Shown here in pieces: positions 8,967 through 18,586 of a stretch of 64,000 bases of DNA. The notes under the pieces are model-generated. The model was not told where the DNA came from. It did not search any database and saw only the letters and a list, made by a program, of their open reading frames with translations. A program made the position numbers and the translations under genes. Source of the DNA: Aricia agestis (taxonomy: Eukaryota > Arthropoda > Insecta > Lepidoptera > Lycaenidae). The stretch lies in NCBI RefSeq assembly GCF_905147365.1, contig NC_056412.1:19088001-19152000 (forward strand). Reading direction: 5' to 3'. How positions within the stretch are numbered: position 1 is the first letter of the stretch; each line of letters opens with the position of its first letter.

Positions 8967-9538
8967 TGTTACGTGCTAGGGTTCGAGGATTTGGAGAGAA
9001 AGACCTGGTGACTCTCTTGAAGACTTTATTAACACTGCACTAAACACTAGGTCACAACACTTAACACTAAGTCCAAACACTAATCACTAGGTCCAATCAC
9101 TAAGCACTATCACTGTCCTAGGTCGTAGCCAAGTCGCAGGTTTCACTGGTTCACTCACTATTGATCACTTGTGTTCACTCCGAAATCGCCTTGAAGATCG
9201 CTCTGATTGAACTGACTTCCGGAAGTCAGTTCAATCAGACCTGCCTGCGGCTCTTTTTATATGGCGAGACGAATTCCAGAAATTTCCCGATTCACGTAAA
9301 CAAGTAAACAACCGTGGGAAATTTCTAGGAAGCTCGGGCATGTACCACAATAAAACTGCCGTCCTTGCGATAAGTGCAGTAAGTTGAATTTAATTTAGAC
9401 CTTATGGACTCAGTCATAAGGTCTAAATTCAAACACGCTAACAAATAAAGGGTAAACACGTAAACAAACATTGGACCTTTTTAGAAGGTTCGAGTATGTA
9501 CTTGCGCACCACGTGTCCGTATACCATGTACCGTAACA
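8967..9538 (-). repeat. 5' LTR (572 bp) with 16-bp insertion
   Basis: Same termini as the other LTR. Reading the two side by side I see no difference except 16 extra bases at 9224-9239, which turn a 6-bp palindrome into a perfect 38-bp palindrome (9202-9239). Confidence 0.95.
9213..9261 (-). promoter_or_regulatory. Altered LTR promoter: TATA and displaced initiator
   Basis: Minus-strand TATAAAAAG starts at 9261, and the TCAGT initiator has its A at 9213, 48 nt away instead of the 32 nt seen in the sister LTR. The extra 16 bp lie exactly between them. Confidence 0.5.
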
Positions 9539-9753
9539 ATATAATATTTTTATTAAACTAACATAGAATCCTGCTTTTGTAGGTACACTTGATACTACTA
9601 GACGTTGTGTCCCCTTCATTGTGTCAAAATTTAATTTTGTCCCGCGAAATAATATAGTTTATTTTTTATAATGTTATAATAATAATATTACAATAGTTCT
9701 TCGTGAGATTTAAAACATTTCATTATTTCATCTGCAGTTTAGTAGAATAAGAC

Positions 9754-9940
9754 GTGTCTAAGCACACTAGGCCGAAGCTACGCGGCGTAAATTCCGCATG
9801 ATTACGCCCGCAATGTATTTTAAATTACCGATGACACACTATTCCGTCGCGTTCCGTCCGTATTTTATATGCGTTTGACATTGCGGACGTGATCACGCGG
9901 AATTTACGCCACGTAACTTCGGCCTAGTGTGTTTAGACAC
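9754..9940. mobile_element. PIF/Harbinger-like MITE, copy 1
   Basis: Terminal inverted repeats read GTGTCTAARCACACTAGGCC, continuing into GAAG(C/T)TACG(C/T)GGCGTAAATTCCGC. The right flank is TAA; on the left TAA lies 3 bp further out, behind GAC. A second copy at 45657-45833 has clean TAA flanks. No coding capacity. Confidence 0.75.
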
Positions 9941-9943
9941 TAA

Positions 9944-10686
9944 GATCGCCCGCGGTTAAGCTGAATGTTGAATGGCTCATTTAAAAATGCATTGCCTCGT
10001 CACGTAGCAATGTAAACTGACCTTGTCCTGCAATAATATTAAATCTTAAGTATGTTAACGAACCGCAGAGTAATGAATATTTCGCAAAGGTCCCAGCAGA
10101 GGGCGCTACTAGCATATACAGTAAATTATTCATAAATAATCCGACATGTTGCATATAAGAATATTGACATAAACGATGTCAAACGTAGCAGCGTCACGTG
10201 TCAGCGTAGTGCATAGTGTAACAAAACTTTTTGTATACTGGCGCTGCATTCAAGCTGATTCAAGCGTGAAAACATTGTAGTACTAATAAATAATATCCCA
10301 TACGTGTAATTTATTTCAATTCAGCGAAACTTTTTGAAATATCTCAAAAAAGGATGGATGTTAAACGCTAGATTTTGATTGGTGTTGGCTCCTGGCTGAA
10401 CAACATCTAAATCAATGCAATAAATGAATCGTGTCATCCGATAGATCGGCCCGTTGCAGTAATTGGACGACCAGCACCGACCCCGTGCCCGCTGTAGGGT
10501 TAACAGTACTTATGTTAAAAATCCGCAGCCCAATAAAGAACCTCATAATTTTTTGAAGTCGCTTAAAATTTTATGAAATTCAGAAACTGCAGTTTCTGTA
10601 AATTTATTAATTACTACGAGTACTAAAGTTTAATTAATAAAACTCAGGAACTCGTAACTTTTAGTCGTCGATTGTCATGAAATAAA
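9944..10686. other. Intergenic stretch, nothing coding
   Basis: No gene or TIR pair recognised. It holds the CTCF-like motif listed separately. Confidence 0.4.
10093..10108 (+). promoter_or_regulatory. CTCF-like motif
   Basis: CCAGCAGAGGGCGCTA fits every position of the vertebrate CTCF core as I know it (CCASYAGRKGGCRSYV). Insect CTCF recognises a related GGCGC core. Binding in this organism is untested, and a chance match is possible. Confidence 0.3.
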
Positions 10687-10978
10687 ATCGGCCAAGTGCG
10701 AGTCGGACTCGCGCACGAAGGGTTCCGCACCGATACAGAGCAAAAATAGGCTAAAAATGGTGTTTTTTGTATGGGAGCCCCCCTTATATATTAATTTTAT
10801 TTTGTTTTCAGTATTTGTTGTTATAGCGGCAACAGATATACTTACACAATCTGTAAAAAATTCAGAAGTTAGCTATAGCGGATCTTGAGATACAGCCTGG
10901 TGACAGACGGACGGACAGACAACGAAGTATTAGTAATAGGGTCTCGTTTTTACCCTTTGGGTACGGAACCCTAAAAAG
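10687..10978 (-). repeat. Dispersed lepidopteran GTTCCGTACC repeat, full copy
   Basis: Starts CGGCCAAGTGCGAGTCGGAC and ends with GGGTACGGAACCCTAAAAAG, with GACGGACGGACAGAC near the end. It is the inverted, compact form of the copy at 29628-29995. Confidence 0.85.
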
Positions 10979-11490
10979 AATGGGTACTAAAAAGAGAGAC
11001 CGTTATCCTCTTGCCTTTTTGTAAACTTTTGCTCCGTTTTGTGATTTGTGTGTTTAACAAAGATGTGTTTTTCCAAGCGGTAAAAAGACGGGAAACTACT
11101 TCGTTCATTCGCCTCCATTACTCCATGCAGCGGTGTACTCTCTCGTTTGACAATATTTGTTTAAATCACGTGTCCTGACACGAGTTTAGCAATGTGTTCC
11201 ATTTCAGAAGAGCGCACAACACAAGAAACGTTTTTACTTCAGAAATATTATAATAATTTAGATTTTGTGAGTGGCAACCTGGCAACCCTGATTGAATCGA
11301 TGAGTGCTATTTCAATTTTATGTAGTTTTAGATTTACGTTTTTTATTAAAATGGCTGACATTTTGCGTCCGACAAACGATTGTTATTAATTTGATTGACT
11401 ATCCAGAGCAGATTTTATCAAATTAAAACATAAATAAAAAACAAAATTATATCCTTTTGAAAGTTATTTCTGCATTCACTAACTGTAGAC
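10979..11490. other. Intergenic stretch, nothing recognised
   Basis: A short open frame at 11192-11389 shows no recognisable domain and is AT-rich; I do not regard it as a gene. Confidence 0.35.
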
Positions 11491-11541
11491 CAGATGACGC
11501 ACGCAACTCCGGTGCGCCGCGGGAGTTGCGTGCGTCATCTG
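11491..11541. repeat. Perfect 20-bp snap-back palindrome
   Basis: Arm 11491-11510 (CAGATGACGCACGCAACTCC) is exactly complementary to 11522-11541, with an 11-nt loop. It lies just upstream of the LINE ORF1 relic. Confidence 0.95.
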
Positions 11542-11559
11542 CACTTTTGCGGTACAAAC

Positions 11560-12050
11560 ATAATCCTATGTCCTTCCCCGGGACTCATAGTCACAGCAAA
11601 GGAGGGCCGCAAGGCTGAAAATCTTCGACTCGACAAGGACGAGAGCAGGAGGTGCGACGAGAAGGGCTTCGTTCTGGTGGAGAGGAGGAAGAAGAGGAAG
11701 CCCACCGTCCGCAACCACCGCGGCACCGCACCTTATGTGCCCGAGCTGCGCCTGCGGAGCGAGGTGCCCGCGACGCCGCTCTACGTGTCGCGCCTGCACT
11801 GGTCCATGACGGTCGAAGACGTCGTAAACTACATCCGCGAGAAGACCACCTACACCTTGAGGGTGGAGCGCCTGCACTCTCGCCACAAAGTGAATTTCAG
11901 TTCCTTTGTGGTGAGAGTGCCGACTCAAGTTTTGGAGTGGAGGTGGAGGAGTTCTGGCCCGCCGGTGTAGTTTACCGGAGGTTCCGGGGGAGGCTCCCGA
12001 ACGAAGCGCGCATCACGTCGCCGAAAGAGACTTTACGTGATAAAGTGTAG
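11560..12050 (+). pseudogene. LINE ORF1 C-terminal region, frameshifted
   Basis: The frame reads a KGFVLVERRKKRK basic stretch, then PLYVSRLHWSMTVEDVVNYI and SSFVVRVPTQVLE. It continues in another frame, from about 11930, as EEFWPAGVVYRRFRGRLP to a stop at 12050. I recognise this as the nucleic-acid-binding, Gag-like C-terminal domain of ORF1 proteins of lepidopteran Jockey-type LINEs. The N-terminal part is missing and one frameshift breaks it. It is GC-richer than its surroundings. No endonuclease or reverse transcriptase follows; the element goes straight to a short tail. Confidence 0.75.
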
Positions 12051-12240
12051 TGTGATTGTGTGTGTGAATGTGTAAATAACATATATTAGGATAAAATTGT
12101 TCGGCGTGCATCCGTTGCGCGTTGTCTGATTGCCATAACACAAGTTTTTACTTAGCATGGGATTAGACGACGTGATGTACGCTACCTAGCTTTTATACTA
12201 TTGTATATTATTGTATGCTTAATAAAGAATTTGGATTTGA
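12051..12240 (+). mobile_element. 3' tail joined to the ORF1 relic
   Basis: Only about 190 nt separate the ORF1 stop from an AATAAAGAATTTGGATTTGAA end. The segment with GTTGTCTGATTGCCATAACACAAG and TTAGCATGGGATTAGACGACGTG resembles the tail of the tRNA-derived SINE at 2900-2990, suggesting a shared 3' end. Confidence 0.6.
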
Positions 12241-12244
12241 ATAG

Positions 12245-12482
12245 TATGTCCATACAAAATCGCAAAATCGGTTCAGCGGTTTAGGCGTGAAGGGTTAAGA
12301 GAGAGACGCACTTTCGCTTAATATTAGTAATGTATGGATGTCTAAGTGTAACTAATACTTACTGTAACAATCGGCGAGTTCTTTCCTAGAACTCTAATCA
12401 TCTCCACACCAAAGTTTATTAAAATCTGTTAAGCGATTTTAAGGGTAAAGAGGTATATATATACATACAGACTTTCGCGTTC
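12245..12482 (-). repeat. Two Helitron-like fragments
   Basis: The inverted core 'cggttcagcggtttaggcgtgaag' (12266-12289), followed by AGAGACGCACTTTCGC, is one fragment (about 12245-12335). A degenerate second one is at 12380-12482 (CACACCAAAGTTTATT...GGGTAAAGAGG...CAGACTTTCGCG). Confidence 0.55.
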
Positions 12483-13916
12483 ATAATACTGGTATGGTTG
12501 TATGTATTGGTATTGAGTGTGGATCACGTTGGCTCTCAATATTGAATAGTTAAAGAATATATTTACGACTCGTCCCGTCCCTACATCCCAATATTAAATA
12601 TTAAAAGGCAAGCGCACACTCGCATACATTTTATGTTATAAAATATTATTAGCTAGCAATTTGACTTTACTTCTAAATTAGTAATTTATTTTCGGGTTAT
12701 GTTCCGAAATATAACCCAATTAGATCTACCTAATACGAACAATTTCAACAAAATCGGGCCAGGCTCCAGAGTCTAGACGTTTCAGGGGAGAGACGTGATT
12801 TTAAAACATTCGATTTGAATGTTGAAACTAAATAAAATAAGTGAAAACTTACAAATATACTTCAACTTGTTTCAAAATCTTCCTAAAAAAAGTGACCTTA
12901 CCACTAGTTACTTCTAAGTCACTAATAGTTCATTACTATTCACACGATGGCTTATTATAACTCTTAGCTTACAATCTAATTACGAGAGAAAAAATAAATA
13001 TATAACCGACGTATAAAATATATTTTCCATTCATATAAGATTTAAAATCATGTAGATTGCGGAGTTTATTCACAGTAACAAATGTAGGTAAAATTTCACA
13101 AGCCTTTTTCAGTCGGAAATATTTAAAAATATGATTAATTCGAACGCTCTCGGAAAAAAATTGAGTGCAGGTAGAGAGGGTGGAAAATACGCGGTTACAT
13201 ACAGCTATTTGGTAATTTCTGGGAAATCTAATGTGTCCACATTATGAGGTTTTCAAGGCTTTACTTTTCGTATAAATTTTATGAACTTGTAAATTAAAAT
13301 CCTTTGAAAAGTTTTCAAATATTTTTTAAATAAATAAATCCTCTCAAGCAATAGAGAATTAAAAATGGAGACATTTGAGAAGTCCTTCGCCATGGGTATA
13401 TAAGGATAATATGTAAGAATAATAAACAAACAAGGGAATTTCTGAAAGAAGAATAAAAACAAAAATTTAGAAAATATATTTGAGAAGGTATACGGTGCGC
13501 CTTAAATGTATTCTGTACTCTAACACCTTTATTCGATACTGTTATTGGAACGGTCTAGAATTTTTATTTGCCCTCATAAAATCCTAATACCCATAATCCT
13601 GTTTATGACCTAGAATATTTACACGTGATACCTTCCCGGGGTAATACCTTCCTAATATTCGGAACGAGGTGTATACCTCGTTTAAAATAACGCCCATATT
13701 TCGATGTTCCAACGTCGTAAGATAAAATTATATTTGCATTCATAGGCAACGAAATTGCTTCGAAGTTATAGCTGTTATCTTAGTTCAATAACTATAATCT
13801 TGTTTAGTCGGGAAATCTATTGTCAATGAAAGGACTGTAGTACTGGACTTGAGACTACTATACATTTTGTTATTGCTATACAAAACACACGAAGATACAT
13901 ACAAAGAAATATTTTG
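12483..13916. other. AT-rich stretch, nothing coding
   Basis: No gene, TIR pair or known repeat recognised. A small interrupted palindrome, ACGAGGT...ACCTCGT, occurs near 13663-13681. Confidence 0.4.
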
Positions 13917-14112
13917 CACTTGATGACGCCCGTAACTCCGTTCCGACATTTGTTTATCACGCTTTAACCGTACATTTTTCCGGGATAAAAAGTAAGTATG
14001 CAATGTCTTTTACCGGGTGTCAATACCAAATTTCAGCAAGATCAGTTCAGTGGCTTGGGTGTGAAGACGTAACAGACAGACAGACACACTTTGGCATTTA
14101 TAATATAAGCAT
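13917..14112 (-). mobile_element. Helitron-like non-autonomous element
   Basis: The inverted copy starts ACTTGATGACGCCCGTAAC, the complement of the family end GTCATCTAGT with CTAG changed to CAAG. It runs through CCGTACATTTTTCCGGGATA and AGACAGACAGACACACTTTGGC to ATTTATAATA. The GTTGCG-type terminal hairpin is partly eroded. Confidence 0.65.
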
Positions 14113-14117
14113 AGACG

Positions 14118-15365
14118 AATATATTAGTAATATAGATATGGATAACAACAGAGTATCATAAGACTGTCGCGTATAAAGTGAGCTTTTGCCCTAAATGGTA
14201 CCTAATATTTTCATCACAGATTGAATTTTGAGGTTATGATCCGCGCCATTTTGTTGTGAAGACAAGATGGCGGATAGCGCCGGAAAATGTGAAGTTTGTA
14301 GTACGTGGCGTTATTTGCCGCAAGCACGCTGGTGTGACGACTTCGTCCGTCTCCGCTACAATCTACAACTTCCTCTAACGACTGTAGTTTTAACAATCCA
14401 GACAGTTTTTTGGTTTGAATCGATACTATCTCTTTTGAAACTTTAGAAACTAATGTTTCAGTACTTAAGACGTTCATAATAATTCATAATGATAACAATA
14501 ATTATTATTATACTGCTGCATTTGGACGCAAAGCTCATCTGGGCCCTTAGCTAACACACAAATTATGAATAAAACAAAAAATACGGAGGTCGGGCCAACC
14601 ACCCCATCGTTAGCATTTAGAAAATACTATGAAAGCCAGGAAGGTTCTAAAGTTTAAATAATTGGGTGCTCTACCTAAATTGACGTTCTGAGTTTTCTGG
14701 CAAGTTTATAAAAAGCTCTCCAGTACATAATAAGCTCATCAGTCACCTGTTGGCGCGGGGCCAGCGCTAATGATATCTGGGGCCTCTCACCTGCACTTGG
14801 GGCAATTATGCCCCAGCCCCGCGCGTGAGAGATGGCCGTATGTGGTAGACGGGCTTAAACACATTTGGTTTAGATGTAGTTTACTAGAAGGAGAGAAAAT
14901 AAGTGAAGATATTTCATGGCTAAGTATATACCGTCAAATGATATAAAACCAAAAAAGTCAAATCAAAAATCTGGAATAAAAATTGTAGAAAGAGCTCAGG
15001 TATACAACTTGAGTGGCAAATAAAAAGTGTAGAAATATTTCATAGCTTTATTCGTGGTCCCACTTAATAATCATTTATCATTATTATACCGTTTCATCTT
15101 TTGAATTGCTCACAGAGGTCATAAATTTGTGCGTGATATACACCGGGCAGGACGTACCTTTCGGTTCTTTATCTGTGGCATTAAGTCTGGACCCTATCTT
15201 CGATAAATCTTGCCTCCATCGCGATATTTCACACAACTCTCGACCTTCCTATGGTTTACGTTGGACGTGGTCTAGTGTTCCAATGAGACGTACAATAACT
15301 ATAGCAGGTAATGGGTAATTTATATCAGGAGTGTTCTTATAAGGTACTAGTTGATCCGACAAACA
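14118..15365. other. Intergenic stretch; one weak ORF candidate
   Basis: It holds the short frame at 14267-14446 (separate entry) and a GC-richer patch at 14750-14830 with no recognised identity. Confidence 0.35.
14267..14446 (+). other. Speculative 59-codon frame
   Basis: An ATG in a good context (CAAGATGG) opens a 59-residue frame starting MADSAGKCEVCSTWRYLPQ, with a CX2C pair and a hydrophobic C terminus. The surrounding 130 bp are GC-richer than average, and AAGATGGCGG resembles YY1-type 5'-end motifs. The opposite strand is also open over this stretch (87 codons), so the frame may be chance. No family is recognised. Confidence 0.12.
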
Positions 15366-15505
15366 ATGTTTTTCCATATTGAATGAATGAATAAATGAAA
15401 ATACTTTATTGCACCAAAACAAACATGACATACAATACTTAATAACTATAAGAGTAAAAAGTACAAAGGGCGGCCTTATCGCTACAAGCGATTTCTTCCA
15501 GACAA
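15366..15505 (-). mobile_element. LINE 3'-end stub
   Basis: On the minus strand: GGAAGAAATCGCTTGTAGCG, ATAAGGCCGCCCTTTGTAC, then GTTTTGGTGCAATAAAGTA and (CATT)n. This is the conserved 3' tail of many lepidopteran non-LTR elements. No coding part remains. Confidence 0.7.
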
Positions 15506-15894
15506 CCCTTATTGTAAAACTATAAAGTAACAGTAGTAATATATGGTAGGTGACTACATAGACAGCTAAGAGTAAACTTTTTAAAATATATTATTATATA
15601 TCAGTCCAAAAAATATTGTCACAAAAAATTTTTGGGTGACCGAACCATGACCAATGTAATTTTTTAAGGCATTTAATAATTATGCGTATGAATGTAAACC
15701 TTGGCACATTATCAGACCCATTCGCTATGCACACAAAAAATCATAAAAATCGATCCAGCCGACTACAACAACGCGACACGAGTATTTAATTATGTTATTT
15801 ATATTAAAAACATAAGTGTCGTGTAATTCGCTCTTTAGTGGTTTGTTGGGTCTTGCAGCCACACTCAGAGTCGAACATTAATTACTTAAATGTA

Positions 15895-16010
15895 ATTAAA
15901 TTAAAATTTTGACGTAAGTCTCATACAATATTATCTGTCAAACTCTTCATTAAATTGAAAGTTAATCATAACTAAATGTCTCTGAGTACGGCAGCCTAAG
16001 TTATGACTTT
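15895..16010 (+). repeat. Unclassified repeat family F, copy 1
   Basis: Contains TCATACAATATTATCTGTC, AAACTCTTCATTAAATTG, and AACTAAATGTCTCTGAGTAC. Related copies are at 45520-45610 and 58958-59060. No TIRs or coding capacity seen. Confidence 0.6.
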
Positions 16011-16235
16011 TATGAGTTAATAAGTGACAATATTAGGTCATTCATATTATAATAACATCATCGAATATGCTACCGCGGACGAATAATTGGAAATTCATTT
16101 ATTCAGTGAATAAATATTAATATTTAGATTAACGCGAGCGAAACATTCGTCTATATTCAAATGTTATTAGCCAAATATACATTTTGTTTATTATGAATAA
16201 CATCATCATCATCATCGATTTCAACTTTTTCATTG

Positions 16236-16312
16236 AAGACTTCTGAGGCCCTGTGGCTGATTGGTTGCCTGGTTGGTTGAGTGCGTTGCAGGGTTCGCAG
16301 GTTCAAAATGTT
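16236..16312 (+). repeat. Degenerate tRNA-like SINE head
   Basis: CCCTGTGGCTGATTGGTTG resembles an A box, and GGGTTCGCAGGTTC a duplicated B box. No tail is recognised. It is not a functional tRNA. Confidence 0.35.
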
Positions 16313-16327
16313 TTTATTAGTGTCGGT

Positions 16328-16659
16328 CTTTTTTTTTTATGAAATAAGTTGGCAAACGAGCAAACGGGTCACCTGATGGAAAGCAACTTCCGTCGCCCAT
16401 GGACACTCGCAGCATCAGAAGAGCTGCAAGTGCGTTGCCGGCCTTTTAAGAGGGAATAGGTTAATAGGGGAGGGTAGGGAAGGAAAGGGAATAGGGGAGG
16501 GTAGGGAAGGAAATATGGTAGGGGATTAGGCCTCCGGTAAACTCACTCACTCGGCGAAACACAGCGCAAGCGCTGTTTCACGCCGGTTTTCTGTGAGAAC
16601 GTGGTATTTCTCCGGTCGAGCCGGCTGATTCGTGCCGAAGCATGGCTCTCCCACGTATA
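16328..16659 (+). mobile_element. Dispersed repeat R1 (GCCCATGGACACTCGCAGC core), full copy
   Basis: Runs from T(n)ATGAAATAAG and GGCAAACGAGCAAACGGGTC through the ATGG core, a GGGAGGGTAGGGAAGG purine block and a AGCGCAAGCGCT palindrome, to CATGGCTCTCCCACGTA. Other copies: 22476, 29036, 44168, 55824, 56657 and 61005. Non-coding; the class (SINE or MITE) is unknown to me. Confidence 0.85.
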
Positions 16660-17054
16660 AACGTCTATTTAAAAGTCAATAAAAGTTGTTCCATTTAAAA
16701 TGAAAGCTAAAAAATCTTTAATACCTTTAGCGGAACGATTTGTATATTGCACATATTAAATACTCGTACTAGCCGTCAAAAGAAATACAGAGGGAAAAAT
16801 ATGAAAAACATTTTTACGTTTTCATTTGAAATAATTTCGCTCGGGCGCATAATACCTATTGAAAAGTATTTGATAATGAATTCCAATTATGATTGAGGTG
16901 GGGTAGCTCTCGTATAAAAGAAATAAAAAAAATATTGAACGTTCAATAATGTTCTTGTATAAAATGTTAAATAAAATAAAGCTTAACGTGTGCGTTTTTA
17001 TAGGTGCTTTGAACGTGTTTCTTTCGTGGCACAAAATATCATAAAAAAATGTGA
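16660..17054. other. AT-rich stretch, nothing recognised
   Basis: No gene or repeat boundary recognised. Confidence 0.4.
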
Positions 17055-17645
17055 AAAACCGGCCAAGTGCGTGTCGGGCCACGCGTAATAAAGGGTTCCG
17101 TAGTACTACTAGTTTTTTTTACATTTTTGTATGGTCAATGAATGTACTCAATAATTTATGAAGTCTTCTTAGCTGTGATAGTTTTCCTTTTAAATTCAGC
17201 ATATTTCCAACTCCCGTGAATTTTTTCACATTCCCAGAAGCAACCGTTTAGCTGGTAGAAGGGGGGGACACTGGACTCTAACGATTTTTGCCACTTTAAA
17301 ACTTAATATTTCACAAACGGATCCCTAAATCGGAAAATGATATATGAAGCTCATAATATTTTTAAAAAACCTATACAATGACACACCACACAATGGAGTG
17401 GATGCGAAAAAAAATATCATCCCCACTTGAAGTGTAGGGAAGGTACCAAAAAAAATTTTTTTTAAGATTTCATGTACCATTTTTTCGGCATCATTAATAT
17501 GTGCATTCATGCCAAACAGCTTTGTAGGTCCTATAGTCTTTGAGCAAAACCGCGGACAGACAGACGGACGGACGGACAGACGGACAGACAGACGGACGGA
17601 CAGACCGAAACTATAAGGGTTCCTTGTTGACTACGGAACCCTAAT
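17055..17645 (-). repeat. Dispersed CCGGCCAAGTGCGTGTCGGG repeat, long form
   Basis: Opens with CCGGCCAAGTGCGTGTCGGG and closes with a GACGGACGGACGGACAGAC run and GTTGACTACGGAACCCTAA. It contains a GGGGGGGACAC block and AAAAAAATATCATCCCCAC typical of this subfamily, which is also seen in part at 51549-52102. Confidence 0.8.
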
Positions 17646-17797
17646 AATTTGATTAAGGCTGGCCGCATACATACGTTTTCCGTAATATATGTCATGTATG
17701 TGTGCTGACAAATTGCAATGTCAAATCTGGTTGCTACAATATTACTCTTAAATTATATAATTAACACCTATCAACATACAACAAATCAGATGGTTAA

Positions 17798-18254
17798 GAG
17801 GATACACCAGGGGCTAGAGAAATGAAAAAAAAAGTACGTGTAATATCTATAGCTGTCTCCCTTACCTCAAGCCTATACCGCAGAACGCGATAGAGACAAC
17901 TGCAGAAAATCAACGATTCGTTGTCCCCTGATTCCTTCTCCAAAACTTAACCGATTTAAGTACTTTTTTCATTAAAGATTAAAGAAAGGCTTGAGCTGTG
18001 TTCCTATGTTTTTTTTTTGTATAATCTAGCCAAATCTGTTTTCTGGATGTTTGAACACGGCGGAAAATCTGGCCATTTTTTTGGGTTTTTGAACGTTCAT
18101 ATCTTATTTAATAATTAAATAATGAAAAAAAAGAAAACATAGGGATATTGTATTAGTGGCCGTAGATATTCAGGAAAAAATTATAACTCTACTAGCATTA
18201 TCCAGGGAGGAAACAGGGGACGTTTGTATGGAAAAAGGGCGGTGTGGACTCCTC
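17798..18254. mobile_element. TTAA-flanked non-autonomous element
   Basis: Flanked on both sides by TTAA (17794-17797 and 18255-18258). The ends are loosely inverted: GAGGATACACC at the left, GAGGAGTCCACACC at the right (complement). TTAA target duplication is characteristic of piggyBac-type transposons, but the TIR similarity is short, so the class is tentative. No coding capacity. Confidence 0.5.
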
Positions 18255-18387
18255 TTAAGGTTCCGTTTTAGGGTTCCGAGGTCAACCAAATTTTGTTGAT
18301 TATTAATTTATTACAGAACATAAGTAAAAACTGAAGTTCACCAGCCAAGTGAAAATGAAACTAAATAATTTCTTACACTTCTTTCAT

Positions 18388-18586
18388 TCATTATATTAAA
18401 TGCGAAAGGGTGTGTCTGCCTGTCTATTACCTCTTTACGCCTAAACCGCTAAAAAGGATTTTACTGAAATTTGCCATGGAGATACTTTGAGTCCGGGGAA
18501 AGGACCTAGGATTTTATATCAGAAAATGTACGTTTCCCGCGCGTTAAATGAATTTTGGCGCAACGGAGATGCGGGGGTCATCTAGT
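18388..18586 (+). mobile_element. Helitron-like non-autonomous element
   Basis: Starts TATATTAAATGCGAAAGGGT. Contains CGCCTAAACCGCTAAAAAGG, GAGATACTTTGAGTCCGGGG and AATGTACGTTTCCCGCGCG, and ends GGTCATCTAGT. The hairpin before the end is weakened (CGCAACGGAGATGCG). Confidence 0.7.

Larger units (their letters stand above)
3091..9538 (-). mobile_element. Complete Ty3/gypsy-type LTR retrotransposon
   Basis: LTR, gag-pol and LTR are all present. The LTRs start TGTTAC and end GTAACA, and the element is flanked by a 4-bp ATAT on both sides (3087-3090 and 9539-9542). The minus-strand order is 5' LTR (8967-9538), primer site, single gag-pol frame, polypurine tract, 3' LTR (3091-3646). There is no env-like frame after integrase. 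The uninterrupted coding frame and nearly identical LTRs indicate a recent insertion that may still be competent, although the 5' promoter carries a 16-bp insertion (see findings). The tRNA-Leu-like primer site is known for the mdg3/micropia group, but I cannot place the clade from sequence alone. Confidence 0.95.

Noticed and set aside
3604..8979. Several plus-strand open frames across the retrotransposon
   Set aside because: They are antisense shadows of the intact minus-strand gag-pol frame and have no domains.
11535..11928. Minus-strand proteins over the LINE ORF1 relic
   Set aside because: GC-rich shadow frames of the recognisable plus-strand ORF1 domain.
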